From assembly GCF_028640845.1 (NCBI RefSeq), contig NC_080542.1, positions 134,905,080 to 134,969,079 of the forward strand: DNA of 64,000 nt, read 5' to 3'. Positions within the stretch are counted from its first letter, which is position 1; each line of letters begins with the position of its first letter. Under the pieces are notes generated by a model. That model was not told the origin of the DNA and did not search any database. It saw only the letters and a program-made list of their open reading frames with translations. Source of the DNA: Ahaetulla prasina (taxonomy: Eukaryota > Chordata > Lepidosauria > Squamata > Colubridae). Shown in pieces: positions 33,544 to 46,781 of this stretch. Both the position numbers and the translations under genes were made by a program.

Positions 33544-33914
33544 AACGCGCCGGGCATTGCCAGTCCCGAAGAAAGCAAGTTGCCTGGCGCGCGAGGGCAA
33601 GAGCTCTCGGACCGAAGAGAAAGCAGCGTGGAGGAACCCCAGCGGGCATCCTCGGGTGTCCTAATATTCCCTCCCCTACCGCCACCGCTCTCACTTTTCT
33701 CTCGGGGATCTGCAGCGGCGGCAGCGTCGCTCGGCCGGAGCATCCGCGTACCAGCAACGCGCGCCTGGCACTGCTGTCGGAAGCAGCCTGGCTCTTCGTG
33801 GCTGGAAAGCAGCCGGAGCGGCGAGGCAAGAGAAGGAGGGGGCGCTTCGCCCGTCCAGCCGGCTCAGTCCGTGTCGGTGCCCCTCACGCTGCTCTTGTTT
33901 ACCGGGCGGGAACC
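33050..33914 (+). promoter_or_regulatory. ADARB2: ADARB2 CpG-rich promoter and 5' leader
   Basis: GC and CpG content rise sharply here compared with the AT-rich surroundings. A G-run cluster that could form a quadruplex lies at 33241-33267. A CRE-like TGATGTCA lies at 33278-33285 and an inverted CCAAT at 33305-33309. No TATA box is obvious, which fits a CpG-island promoter. The transcription start cannot be placed, so how much is leader is unknown. A purine microsatellite at 33404-33544 lies 370-510 bp before the start codon. Confidence 0.6.
33404..33544 (+). repeat. (AAGG)n-(GA)n-(GAAA)n microsatellite in ADARB2 leader
   Basis: Consecutive AAGG, GA and GAAA blocks. The GAAA block has about 18 units. 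The tetranucleotide period means length changes shift any upstream open frame. Confidence 0.9.
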
Positions 33915-34014
33915 ATGACCTCGGTGCTGGAGAGCAGCCGAACCTCTGGAGGAGCCGGCGGTCAGCTGAAAGGCAAGTCTAAGCGGCGGCGAAGGCGGCG
34001 TTCCAAGAGGAAAG
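33915..34014 (+). CDS. ADARB2: ADARB2 (ADAR3) first coding exon
   Basis: ATG at 33915 has A at -3. The exon encodes 33 residues plus one base, starting MTSVLESSRTSGG and ending with the arginine-rich KSKRRRRRRSKRK block, then G|GTAAGC, a good splice donor in phase 1. As I recall it, the first coding exon of mammalian ADARB2 has the same length, the same basic run and the same split aspartate codon, so the identification is strong. ADARB2 is a brain-enriched, nuclear adenosine-deaminase relative with two dsRNA-binding domains; in mammals it is reported to be deaminase-inactive and to bind dsRNA and ssRNA. The basic N-terminal R-domain is linked to ssRNA binding and nuclear import. The dsRNA-binding and deaminase exons lie beyond this window. 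It is the only host gene seen. Confidence 0.93.
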
Positions 34015-34401
34015 GTAAGCGCGGGGTCTTTCTTTGCTTTTCTCGCCCACCCCGGCTCTTTCCCGCCCCCTTTTCTCCCCAGCGCCCCTCTTGTGACTTC
34101 TTTGGCAAGGAGGGTTGCGCTTACTAAGGTCGTCGACATCTTGGAGACAAGGACGAGGCTTTAGGGCGCCCATCCGATCCCCCCAAGACGCGGCCTCGAC
34201 TGAGCGAGGAAGAGAGGGAGAAGCGGGCTTCGGAATGCGCTTTTCCCCTTGCAGGGATAGTTAGACAGGCAACATCTGGAACCGGAGCCTCCAGAATTCC
34301 ATTGATTGGAAAGATTTATCATGAAAGTCTAAATGTGTATCAGTAAAGTCTAAAGAAGAATCAACTCCACTTCCTCTTCCTTTTCCTTTTCCTTTTCTTT
34401 T

Positions 34402-34524
34402 TCCTCCTCCTCCTCCTCCTCCTCCTCCTCCTCCTCCTCTTCTTCTTCTTCTTCTTCTTCTTCTTCTTCTTCTTCTTCTTCTTCTTCTTCTTCTTCTTCT
34501 TCTTCTTCTTCTTCTTCTTCTTCT
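34402..34524 (+). repeat. (TCC)n followed by (TTC)n, about 28 units
   Basis: TCC units at 34402-34439, then an apparently pure TTC run at 34440-34524, 390-510 bp after the exon 1 donor. The + strand transcript would carry UUC; the opposite strand reads GAA. Glu-rich or Arg-rich frames opposite it are artefacts. Confidence 0.92.
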
Positions 34525-37500
34525 TTTCCCTTCTTGTCCTCCTTCACCTCCTCTGACCCTAGCAGAGGTGAAAGGGAAGAAGTGAAGCATTGGTAGGGGA
34601 AGACATTTCTCAGATCTCATCTCCCCTTTGATAATCAAATAAATCACATAGGTGGGAGAGGAAAGCCCCTAGTTTTGCTGCAGCTGCAGCTCCACATGAG
34701 CATTTTTATTCTAAGGAGAAAGATGTAAAATCAAAAGCAAGGTGGTGCAGAAGGTGGCCCCATCCCATCCTTCAGGTGCACCTTTTAAAGCAGAAAAACA
34801 TTGCAATTCTAGAAAAGAGGAGGCTGGAGTGGGGTGGGAAGGAGAGGAATAATATGTTTCTGCTAGCGGGGATAGTAATGGTGCTTTTGTTTGTGGCATT
34901 CAAAGTTAAGCAGCCGTAAAGATTCTTCCTGTTCTTTTAAGGAGACCAAGATTCTTTAAATGAATGGGGAGTAAATTTTCCTAATCCAGAATTTAGAAAA
35001 TAAAAAAAAAGAGAGGCTCAGAATAGTGAAAGACAGGTTTCCAAGATTTAACACTTCACCCAAGCTGACCTTTTTTCTCTTAAAGACGTGAGACTGTGCC
35101 AGTGGGTTGATAATGCTGTGTGTCTCCGCAGTTATCCTTTTTTTTTTTTTAAGAAAGTGATGAAATAGTTTTAATTCAAATAAGGATCACAAGTACAAAA
35201 TAAGGCAGGACCTCATTTGGTGACACCGAGTTGTGTTGCAAGAGTGCTTAGCTCAAACTCTCTTAATCAGAGCAACACAGGCCACCTGGTCTGTAGTTGT
35301 CATCACTACAGAAGCCTTTGATAAGCTTCTGTCACATCAGTCACTTTGGGGTTGATTTATCTATTAGGATGGGTTTTTATTTTTTATTTTTGCAGAAAAG
35401 AAGATGGAAATGTTTCTTCCATCTTTGGGGAAATAAGTAGTTGGAGGCCTAAAAAATTGTCTGCACAAGTTAATGTTTGATTTTTACTTGTGTCACAATC
35501 CACGATATGTATGCCTGGATATCTCTGGTGGAGCTTTAGAAAACAGCTAATCTGCTTTAACCTGGTTGCATCTACATTGAATATAATATCTTCATTGATT
35601 ATAAACTTTCCTCCTGCAAGTTTTCCAAGAAAAAATAAAGAAAAGGGATAAATAAGACAATATTGTGTATGCCTTTCTCTCTTTTTTTTGCTCCATTTAT
35701 TAAATGTGCCAAAAATATTTTTAAAAAGGACTTCTTGAAGGATCACAAATACTAGCAACTGTTTTTATAATATAGGAGGAAAATTGGTGTGAGTTCTAAT
35801 AATTGGCTTGTGACAGTCTTCTCTCTTCCTAAATCTGTCAAAATTACACACAAATAATTGAGCCCTTCATGTTCTCCCAGCATTTTAGACTGTACCTGTA
35901 ATTTTGTCCTGCAGAGTTTGTATAAATAATACCAGCTTTCTATGAATTAATGGTTATTCCACGTTTTATCTTTTGAAATTGTGTATAGAAAATAAATTTA
36001 TCTTTTGAAATATATTGATTTCAACCAGGATCCTAATGATGAGAGTGCTTTGTGTGAGCATTCCACCAGTTGCTGTTTTTAAGCTGATAAGTTTGGGGGA
36101 ACAAAAGCCGTGAAGAAAATTAATCAACTTCCTATGGTCTGTTCTGCATTTTTCTAAGTATTACCTGAAGGCAAATAAATAAATGAAAGAAAAAATTCTG
36201 AAAAGAAGGGGGATTTGACAAGTCCTGCTTCAAGAATAGTGACATCAACAGCTATAGTAGAGAATACCACTTTGTTACAAATTTTAAAAGGATGGTATAA
36301 ACATGCTGATACTTAAAGGAGTCATGTATGTGTGTGTGTAATTTCCCCTTCTTCACAGCCTATCAGGTGTATGCTTGCAATAACTATTTAGAAAATTAGT
36401 TCCATTCCTGAAAAGCCATAATAAGTATCCATGTATTCCACCCCTCAAAAAATCCACCTAATATATTCTCACAGCAAACATATAATCTATACCTGATCTT
36501 TAAACTTGTTGATAAAGTAAATCTCAGTTTTCAAAAATGCCCTGTTCCCAGTTAGAAGGGTGAAACAGAACTGAGATTTTACAAAATGATGTATTTAGCA
36601 ATAGTTTTGTAAATGACAGTTAAAAGCAAAGAACTATTGGCTGCAAAAGTGAATTCATTTTTAGCGTGCTAAAATGAGATCCCCCAAGTTAAATATTATT
36701 GTATGTTACATAGTGTTTCATATGTTCATAGTGTTTTGGAAATCTAACTAAAATATTTTTAATGTTCCCTTAAAATATATTTCATTGCTTTAGCATATCC
36801 GCTCTGCTCTTAAACTCTTTGTTTATGTTTATGGAGGTATTTCTCAATCATCTTAATCCATTAAATAGTTGGTAGTTTCTTTGATCAGTTTAGGTCTGGT
36901 TTTGAATAAGATAGAACAAAAAAAAAATGCACAGATAATCCCATTGTTCAGTTAAAAATCATGCTTAGTATTTATCTGTAGAGAAAACAATATTCTTCCT
37001 AAAATGCTTAAATGACGCTCTGGTTTACCTTGTCATAAAAGGTAAAAAAAATATTTTTTTTCCTAAATCCCTAATCTGGAGTTGAAATTGTTGACATCCG
37101 TTTATCAAAATTATCAAATGAACCTTGGTGTTGGCATTACTTTGGACATGAAAGATAAAAGTCAAGCTCTATGTGAGATGATAATAGTCTCTTAATTCTG
37201 TGGTAAATTTAATGCAAGATTTGAATAGTCCAAATTAATATTCTGTTGCATTTCTCTTGAGAGCCTGATCCAGTCAGGATTTAAAAGTTAAACTCCCCTC
37301 ATTTCAGTGAGATATAGAAACATACTGATAACTTTGGCTGTATCCTTCTTTCTATGTTCAATGCATTCCACATTTGAAATGTTGCTTAATGTCTTTTGCA
37401 CTTTTAACTGAATTCTAAGATTTAAAAGCAATATCTTTTGAAAAAGCTTTTCTGTGAGGGAATTATATTTTTTTGAATAGCTATTTTTTAAAAATAGCTA

Positions 37501-37831
37501 TTGCAACTACATGGTCAATTTACTGTCATTTCCAGAAAAGAAAATGAATGGAACATTTTCCAGTAATAAATAAAAAAAACAGTTTCTCAAAAATAATTTA
37601 CAGGAAATTAATGCCAAAATGATATCATCTATTTGATTATAATTTTTTCCTGTAGCATTTATTTTAATGTCCATCTGTACTATGACGTAGGAAAATAGAT
37701 TTGATGAAGAATTTTGCATTTTAGTATGTAATTCAGTTTGATTGTTTTTTAAGCTTATGCTTTTAGTCTTATATTGCTAGATGAAAATTTGCAAAACCCA
37801 AACAAAGGAAAGCTTTTAAAATGCACTTCTC

Positions 37832-37914
<83 letters not shown>

Positions 37915-40900
37915 GCTAGTTCAGCAGTTAAGCTAATTCATTATTTGCATGTGTATTTTGTGAAGTAACACTATGCAATAAGACAAGTAAACATATGAAC
38001 TGTTACTATACGGAAGATAATGGGAGGTTATTATTCATGCAATAAAAAGACAAAACAAATACAGTAATCCAGCCCAGTGTGTGTGTCTGTGTGATGAACA
38101 AGATTACAGAATAGGGAAATTTGGTGAAAATTAATGAAATTTGAGAGGTTAAGGACGAGATTTTTGAATCCTTATGGATTACCACTCCATGTCCTTCCCA
38201 TAATATCAAAGTAATAAGTGAGCATGTTCCAGCTTGATCAGGATTCAAGGATAAATGTATTTTCCTTCAACAGATTGGTGTCATGCTTCAGGATGTTCGT
38301 GGCTTATCTTACCCTTTGCCAGCATGAGAGCAAGGATGGGATTTGGAGATAAAATTAAAATGGTTAAAACTTAATCTCCCATCTTATTTTGAGCTTTTCT
38401 TCTCTTCTTCCTCCCTCTGCTCCCTCTTACTTCCTTTCAACCATTACGTCTGATTTCTTGCGATCCGTGGTAATAACTGCAATTTCAGGAGGCATCAAAG
38501 GTGTTCGCTGTGATAGCCAAACTTAAATTTAGAATGAGAGGAAAATTACAGAATTCACAAGTCTGTATCTGCTTGATACAGTAAATCTGTGTCTTTCTGG
38601 TAAAAAGTTCCAAATAGACAAAAGCAAAGGTGTGCTGGAGAGGTGTGAACTGAAATCACAACAACTGAAAGATGTCCTGGTTTCATGTTAAAATAAAGAA
38701 TGAAAGAAATTACATTATATAATTGATTTTTTTTCCCATTGTTGCATTCGTTGGCTTGAAGTTAAAAAACAAAGAGAGAATTTTATTATGGGTTTTTTTT
38801 TTGTTTCTTTGTTTATGATGACTGTAAACTTTTGGTATTCTAAGTATTCATATGCAGAAAATGATAATATACCACTTCAGATTCATCATTTTACCTGGAT
38901 CAGCTGAAGCCTCCCCCTCAAAAAGGGTTCAGTTTGCAGGTTGATAGAGATGAACATAGTATTTAAACATTTGGCAGTTGGGCTGTCTGAGCTCATTCTG
39001 ACACGTGTGAAATGCCGCACTTTAAAAATGAATGTTGGTGTGTTAATGTTTAATAAAAGATCAAAAAACGCTTCCAAACCCCCTCCTCTATTTGTTTTAT
39101 ACCAGCATGCTTTAAGAGAAAGAGTGAGTTTCAGTATTTTAACCTAAGAAATAACACCCTGCTCCCTTTTTTTCCCTGTAAGTTGTTTATTTGGATTTAT
39201 GTTCTGCACAAAAATGGGTCTGTGTGCCATTGGATCTAAAAAGACATTATTCTTATTTATCACATTCAACCTTATAACACAAATACCCTCTACTTCCAAC
39301 TGAGCATTCGTGCTCCGTAATACCTTTACTTCTACTCTGCACACTGAAATCAGTATTGTTATATCGGTACAAAGGAGAGATCCTGTATATTTGCAAAATT
39401 GCTACAGATGACCTAATTCAAAAAAAAAACAAAACCACAGGAAAATAATTCAGTCAGATCAAAATATCCTCCCTACAATTATTCAATTATTTATGATACA
39501 TGAGGAAGTAGAATTTCCTTCCAGCTTGATAACCAATTATTTCTGTAACCTTCCAGATTGTTTACAAGTTTGGCATGCAAGTGAATGATTAGTAATCTAA
39601 TTTAATCTAAATCCATCATTTTGTAAGGTCTGGAATCCTGCGTTGGTATATTTAAGCCTTACGCATCTTATGAAAGTTGCATGATTCTATGCAAAATCAG
39701 TTGCGTTCCCTCTTTTTTTCTGATCGCTTCCAGTCTGTTTGCTTTGTTTACAAGATCTTGTGAGAAGCAAATTGCAGTGATGGATGAAATATGCCACTCA
39801 GCTAATTTTTCACAGTGGCTCACTAGCATCTTGGTTATTAAGCTGCCAAATAATATGCCTTTAGTATGAATATGTGAAAGTGAAATAATTGGGCTGTTTA
39901 ATGTTGTTTGGCCTTTTTAATGCCTGTGATTCAAAGATAAGTTATTGGACGATTGGGGTGTGTGTGTGTGTGCGCGCGTCTGTGTGTGTGTGTAAAATTA
40001 ATGATGATTAGGCTTCAAAATGTAATCGTTTGGTGTGGAGAGCAAAAATTCATCACCCATTTCCAGTTGATAGCTTAAACACGCTGGCTGCCTCAAGCAG
40101 AAATGCAGCTGAAGTGTTTAGAAGTAGGAACACTTGAATGAAGCCCATGGTAGAAATTTAAGGAAATTTGATAATAGGGAAGGAGAGAGGCATGCTTCTT
40201 CTTCTTCTTCTTTTTTTTTTTTTTAAAAACTATTGATAGAAATGTCTATAAATTGCAGTTTGCATTTTGGAATTGTAACCCAGAAACTGTGTTGTTGACA
40301 AAATGATGAAAAGTTGTAAAGCAGGTGAACTGGTGGTAGGCTAGGAGACTCACCTTTCTAAGAAAGGGAGAACAAAGGAATGGTCATTGATATTGAAATA
40401 CTGTGATTACATTCTAAAGCTACCCATTTTCAGCATATATAGAAGAACTGCCCCGTTCAATATTAATCAGTGTTAAACAGTGTTGAAAAGTATAGAATGC
40501 CAACGTACAGAATGCTGTTAGAAATTTTGCATTGGACTGAAAGAATATGAAAATTGTATGTGACATATTTTGTACCTTTTTAACATCAGTTTATGAGCTC
40601 TGGTTTGCAATAGAAAGTACTAAATGAGAGCTTTGTCGATCAACAAACTGATACCTTTTGCACCCAAGCCAATACATAACATCACAACATAGAAATTAGT
40701 TACAATGTGATGCTTCAACCAACAAGCATGACAAAGTTACCATCCAATGGTTTTCAGGCTAATGAGCCATTGTTCCATGAAGTATTAAGGGTGTTGCATC
40801 GAGGTAATGTGTAAGAGTTGATTTAGCAAGAAAAGTATGGATCTTGATTATTGCACAAACAACATCATTCACTGTTCTCTAGTAAAATTATTAGCAGGGA

Positions 40901-43798
40901 AGGGTAGAAAAGACAAATATGCAATCCTGGTTGGATTACGTGTACTGAGGTTGTAATTCTGGTGTCCTGTTTCAGCGTTGTGGAAGACTTGGAGTATCGT
41001 ATGCATTGAAAAAAACTTTCCACCCTGTTAGCTGAGCATCTGCGCTTGCCAAAAGCTTCCTGTGTATAAACAGATTATTGTCATTGCTCTCTCCTTTTTG
41101 CTTTGTACTTTACTGCCAGATACGGCTGAGTAACCAGGCATAATCAGTATTTCTGATTCAAATCAGTATTCCTGAAACGGAGGGAGATGGTGAGTATTCT
41201 TGGAATCAAATCAAATCCGTATTCTGAAGCGAAGGAAGATATGACATTTGAAATTTCTAAGTATGCCACCATCAACAGGAAAATTCTAAATGTCTTAGTT
41301 TTAGATCTAAGTTGTTGTTGTTTTTTAAAGAAAAAAACTCCTGCTTTCCTGGAAAAATTACTTCTAATTTCAGGAACTTTCATCCAAAGGAAAAAAAAGT
41401 TGAAAGCTTGTTGGGTTTATTTATTTATTATTAAACTTGCATGCTACACAGGTCCCAGCAGCTCTGTCGGTGGCTAAATACATATAAGCTGAATGGCATC
41501 TGTAAAGCTACTGTGCATTTATCTGGTTAGACCTCTACCTGATATTTAATATTAAATCAGCTCCAAAATGATTTCTGTTTAACCAGTGACTTTTTACTCT
41601 CACCTTGTTTCATTTTCCACAGTAATTGGTCAAGTGATGGTGTTGGAAGAAAACAGGTGGCACAATATAATCTCTGCCTCTCATGTTAGAGCAGCTATTC
41701 CTTCTGATCTTTTCCCAGGGACTTCAATTCCCAAAATTCTCAATCCGCAGAGCAGTTGAGTCAAGGACTGTAGTCCCATAAGATGTAGAAACCCCAGCAC
41801 CAAACATGCCAGATATCTATGAAGTTTTGGTAGCATTTTGTCCTCTTTTCGTTCAAGCGAACATCAGTATCATAACCTATCCTTTAAATTTATTTGCTCG
41901 ATGAAGGTGGCAAATTCTAAGAAACTAACTCTGAAAAAAAATGTTTGGAGATCTCTAAAGGAGTAGAGCCAATTTGTTGGTTGAACAAAGGTAGATTTCT
42001 AACTCTGGAATCTGTTTCAGCATCTTCCAGAAGATAAAGTTTTATTAGTTAAGTAACTCTATATATTTATGATGATATTTACATACCATCCTCCTTCAAA
42101 GAATTATGAGCAAATTACATTTCAAGAAAATAATATATTAAAAAGAGTGTAAATCATCACCACAAAAGATCCTAAAATCAAAGCTGCCTAGGTCCTCCAG
42201 CTATGCCAAAAAATCATTTAATTAAATGGTTTTAATTGCCATTATTTATTTGTTTATGTGTATCTTTGTATCCTGCAGTTATTATTTTTACAAATAACTC
42301 AAGGTGGTGAATATATCCAACAGACCTTCCTAACTGGTAATAACATTCTTGTATTTCTAAATCTCCAATAAAATACTAAGTTTGAATAATCAAAGAATTT
42401 GAAACTGAGAAGTGATGGGGGGGAAAAAGTCAGATGTGGTAAAGACAGTATCTCTGCCAGACAAAATGCTGGCTTGGTGTTTAGATTCACTTCACTTACT
42501 TGCTCCTTGTATGGCAAGATAAGCTACACATAAAAATGATACCATGAGATTAAAAGTTGAATTATTGAATAATAGCTTCCCAGAGAGACAGAGAAAAATG
42601 CCTATAATTCCCCCCCATCCCCCCAAGCAACACACTCCTTGTTACAAAATGCAGCAACTTGAGTGGTGTGCAATGCAGTTTTGCAAGGCTAATTCCTGGC
42701 CATCTATACTTTTGAAGATGTAGTATCCTGAGTTCCTAAAACAAATTAAACAATGGTTTTTGAGCAGAATCTAGAATACAATTTTTAAAAAAGAACATGG
42801 TTTCTTGATTGTTTAAAAATGTATATACACATTGTAGAGCATCTAATTTTGAAATGCAGTTACCCAGGTGGGCTCTTTATACCCTTCACGTGTCCCATAG
42901 AAACATTTTTCCATCCCAATTAAAATTAATCTCTTTCATTTTTCAGCATAAACCTGCACTGTTGGGCATGCATAACACAGTTAAGGACAATGTTTATCAA
43001 AATCTGAAATTGCATTAAGGCAAATAGCTCACTGAAGAAATGAAGACAGGAGAAGGATCAAAATAATTCAGTTCATGACCTTCAACAGTTTAAATGCTTT
43101 TGGAAGACCCGAGGTGTTCTCTTTTCTTCTTCTTCCGCTGCTAGTCATCCCCACTTTAAATACTTGGATGAATGGAAACCTGAAGACAGAAGAGGGAGTG
43201 AAAACATTAAGAGCCTGTATCGTTAAACAATGCAGACAGTAATTAGATGGCACCTTAACACTTGCTGTTTACATCTTCAAGTTGAAAGGGTAAAGCGGGA
43301 ATAGATTTCCCTAATGTCATTGACAGAAGATCTTCCTTCGCTACAAAGCAGACATATTGATTAATCCGTGCCATACCATTTATTTATGCTAAGCATCTGA
43401 TGTTTGTTTCTGCAATCTGGCCTTTCAAAATCATGATAATATTTGAAAAATTGGCATCAGCCGCATGGGTTTTGTTTTTTTTTGAAGCCATACACCAGCC
43501 AGGCGACTTAATTTGCTTTGCTGTCTACAATTTGTGGGGCAAACATTGCATATTCAGGGAAGAAGAGATAATAATCTTTAAAAAGAATATGATAATAACG
43601 ATTTGTTCCAAAGGGTCAGTTGTAATTTATGGCCAAAGATGATCGATCTCTTTGCATTTTTATTTGTGTAGATTCTGTATTTAAATTCTTATAGGAAAAT
43701 AAAGAAAGTGCAATTTGGGATTTTACATGAATGTACTTATATTCTTTGTTTTAAAGAGTATATTCTTCTGTTCTTCTGTTCTGTTCATTCCACAGCTA
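34525..43798. other. Mostly unique intronic sequence
   Basis: Unusually free of recognisable transposons compared with the flanks. It contains (ATT)n at about 37832-37914 (27 units) and a TG/CG tract near 39958-39994. Some stretches (for example 39540-39900, with TTGTTTAC and paired AATCTAA) look like candidates for conserved noncoding DNA. No exon seen. Confidence 0.5.
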
Positions 43799-44261
43799 CA
43801 GGTAATGCTTGATTTGCAAACATTCATTTAGTAACGGTTCAAAATTACAATAACTTTATGATTGGTCCTCACAATTACAACCAATCACAGCATTCCCCAC
43901 AGTCATGTGATCAAAATTCGGGTGCTTGACAATTAAGGTGTATTTACAAATGGCTGCAACATCTTGGGGTCACGTGATTTCCATTTGCGACTCTTCCAGA
44001 CGGCTTCCAACAAGCACAGTCAATGAGGGCAGGTGGGTTGGTTTTAATGATTCACTTAACAACTACAGTGATTCATTTAACAACATGGTAAAAAAAAAGA
44101 TTGTAAAATTGTAAAAACCGCCCTGAGTCCTTCGGGAGATAGGGCGGTATATAAATATGATTAATAAATAAATAAATAAATTGTAAAACTCATTTAACAA
44201 TTATCTTGTTTAGCAATGCAAATTCTGATCTCAATTGTGATCATGAGTCAAGGACTTTCTA
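43799..44261. mobile_element. TA-flanked mariner-like MITE with nested LINE tail
   Basis: Begins CAGGTAATGCTTGAT and ends GGACTTTCTA, with TA at 43797-43798 and 44262-44263. Internal 'atgtgatcaaaattcgggtgc' phrases (split by one base) place it in the 19730 family. A LINE stub sits at 44117-44179. Confidence 0.65.
44117..44179 (+). mobile_element. Extremely truncated LINE 3' end (63 bp)
   Basis: Consists only of 'accgccctgagtcc', 'gggcggtatataaat' and an (ATAA)n-like tail. The flanking duplication attgtaaaa occurs at 44108-44116 and 44180-44188. The same 3' end terminates the LINE at 56399-57190. Confidence 0.7.
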
Positions 44262-45193
44262 TAAATCTTGGAGTTGTAGAGTGTGTTGCAAGTAGAAAAT
44301 ATGTATGAAGTAGAGAAAAACTTAGGCATGTCCTTAAAAGGATAATTAACACATTATAATTGGGTCTTAGGGTACCTGTCCTTCATCCACACTTTCTACT
44401 TCATGTAATTTATCTTTTCCTCTTAAAGTAACAAGTGCAAAGGTGTGAATGACAGCTATAAAGTCATAGTTCCTTTAAAATATTTTGGGGTACTATTTAC
44501 ATTCTCTGTATGTTCTCTGGCTGAGTTACAAAAGAATGCTTTGAGTTTGAGGGACATTGATTGAAATCACAAATTCGGCCTGCATAGGTAATATGAACAG
44601 GGTTTCAATGAGAGGTAATGAGCAGGTAACCTTTCAGATATGTTAGATTTCAGCTAATATCAGTCCCATCTGACTTGGCCAGGAATCAAGCATCAAGAGA
44701 ACTCTTAAGTGAACAACAAGCTATATTATCTTCTTAGTTGTAATAAGGAAGTTAATGTAACATAAGTCTCATATGGAGCATAAATTCACTAGGTGGCCAT
44801 AGTAAGCCGCTATTTGGCTGGTCTACTGCCCCATAGCCTTCCTATATAGTAGGATGATATTAAATTATTGGAGCTGTATTAGGCCTATCCATCTAATAAT
44901 CAATGCTTATAAAATATGTTAAGATTCAGATAGATCCAATCTGCCCATTCTGCTTATCCTGAATAAGAATTTGAAGGGTTTCCCCTATGTGAGAGATTCA
45001 GAGGAGGCAGAAATAATAGTTTCCCGTCATTACTTATCTTCTAGAACAGTCTTTCCTTAGAGATATGGGTGCTACTTTCTCTGATGGATTTTAGGAAGGC
45101 AGTAAAGATGGAACCTTTAAAGTTAAATTGTAAGAATTCCAGTCTGAGTTATTGAGACTGGGATTTTTCATTGATCATAATCAAAATCTGTAG

Positions 45194-45241
45194 TATTGTA
45201 CGCCATCAGAAGTCTTTTTGGACTTCTGATGGTGTACAATA
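45194..45241. repeat. Short perfect hairpin, 21-bp stem
   Basis: Arms 45194-45214 and 45221-45241 pair over 21 positions (20 Watson-Crick plus one G-U) around the loop TTTTTG. No family recognised. Confidence 0.85.
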
Positions 45242-46095
45242 TTAAAAATGTAAATAAATAGCTGTGGGGAATATACAGTACTTTAAATATATTTGAACTT
45301 TCAATCCTTGCTCAATAAATATTTAGGTAATATTATTTGGTTATATTTATCACAAGGAGGTATTTTTCCGGGTATAGTTACCTAATGTTTTTTTGTGTAT
45401 TATGAACACTCTGTGTGTGGAAGAGAGTGGGGGGAGGAAGGGAGGGAGAGGGAGGGGAGAGAGAAAAAATATAATGGATTATTTTGGAGGCTTGATTAGA
45501 TGCAAGGCTTGTAGTTTCTTCAGCAGATAAAGTGGACAAACAGAGCATTTATCGTGGAAAGAGAACAACACAGTTTGCAGTCCATATGTTTTAGACATTT
45601 ATAATGAATTTTGTTTTCTGCATATCCCTTCAGTTTTCCTCGGTGAAATGTTCTGTGAAACTTGAAAGACAGATGGATATCATTTTGCCTGCTGTGTAAA
45701 ATAAATGAAAACACACAGAGGTCTAGACCTTTACTTAGGATAAATTTGGCTTAGATAAATAGAACAATGAAACCATACCTGTAGGGGAGCCTGGTTTAAT
45801 AATGCTCACTTCAGCCGAAATAAACTGAATATTTCCATGTGCAAAAGCTGGTCTATCACAGAGGAAACATAACACCTGAAGATCTTTATGTTCTGTCTTT
45901 CACATATCAATCATGTACCGCAGAGATTTTACCTACCATAATCAGAAGATGTACAAATTGTTTCCACACTGTTCAGTTTGAAGAAAGTTAAGAGTTCAGG
46001 ATCGGTCAAAATGGTGATGTGGAGGATGGGGGCTGTTGAATTTCATGGTAAACTAAGTGAAGAATGCAGGGATTCCGTTATTGTTGAGTGACATA

Positions 46096-46498
46096 CGGAC
46101 AGTCCTTGACTTATGATAATAATTGGGATCAGGAATTGCTTAGAACTACCGTTGCTAAGCAAGATGATTGTTAAGTGAGCCATGCCATTTTTTAAAAAAA
46201 AAATTTGAACAGCTGTTAAGCGCATCAGTGAAATTCTTAAGTCAATCACATGGTCATTAAGCAATTCTGGCTTCCCCCATTGACATTGCTTGTCAGAAAC
46301 CAGCTGGAAAGGTAATCACATGACCCTGGGACATTGCAAGTGTCATAAATACATGCCAGTCGCCAAATTTTGATCACGTGACGATGGCGATGCTGCAACA
46401 GTTATAAATGTGAGGACTAGTTGTAAGTAACTTTTTTCAATGCTGTTATAACTTTGAAAAATTGCTAAATGAATGGTTTTAAATTGTGGACTGCCTAC
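46096..46498. mobile_element. Mariner-like MITE copy
   Basis: Begins 'cagtccttgacttatgataa', ends near 'gtggactgcc', and contains the 'gctaagcaagatgattgttaa' region found in family members. Confidence 0.5.
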
Positions 46499-46650
46499 AA
46501 TAATAGAATCTTTAAAGTCTCTTGATTCGCATCAGAAAGACATTGAAAGCTCCTGATTCTCAAACCCTCCACAAGGCCCTCTCTATATCCTTGTATAGGT
46601 ATGTCAGTGTGATCAAAAACCTTAAAGGAGGATTTCCCAGTCTTTTAAAG

Positions 46651-46781
46651 AAGGGGTTCCCAATCTTGGCAACCTTAAGACCTGTGAACTTCAACTCCCA
46701 GAATTCCCCAGCCAGTTGGCTGGTGAATTCTGGGAATTGAAGTCCACTCTTCTTAAGGTTGTCAAGATGGGGGACCCCTAT
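46651..46781. mobile_element. Foldback hAT-type MITE, decayed ends
   Basis: Palindromic arms with 'cttcaactcccagaattccc' and its complement around a short loop. Terminal CAGGGG has mutated to AAGGGG, and the duplication is not clear. Confidence 0.6.

Noticed and set aside
33348..34127. 259-codon frame as the true ADARB2 N-terminus
   Set aside because: The upstream part is low-complexity from microsatellites and unlike any known ADARB2 N-terminus, and the frame reads through a good splice donor at 34014. Kept only as a leader finding.
34261..34647. Poly-Arg and poly-Glu open frames
   Set aside because: Antisense translation of TCC/TTC repeats in an intron.
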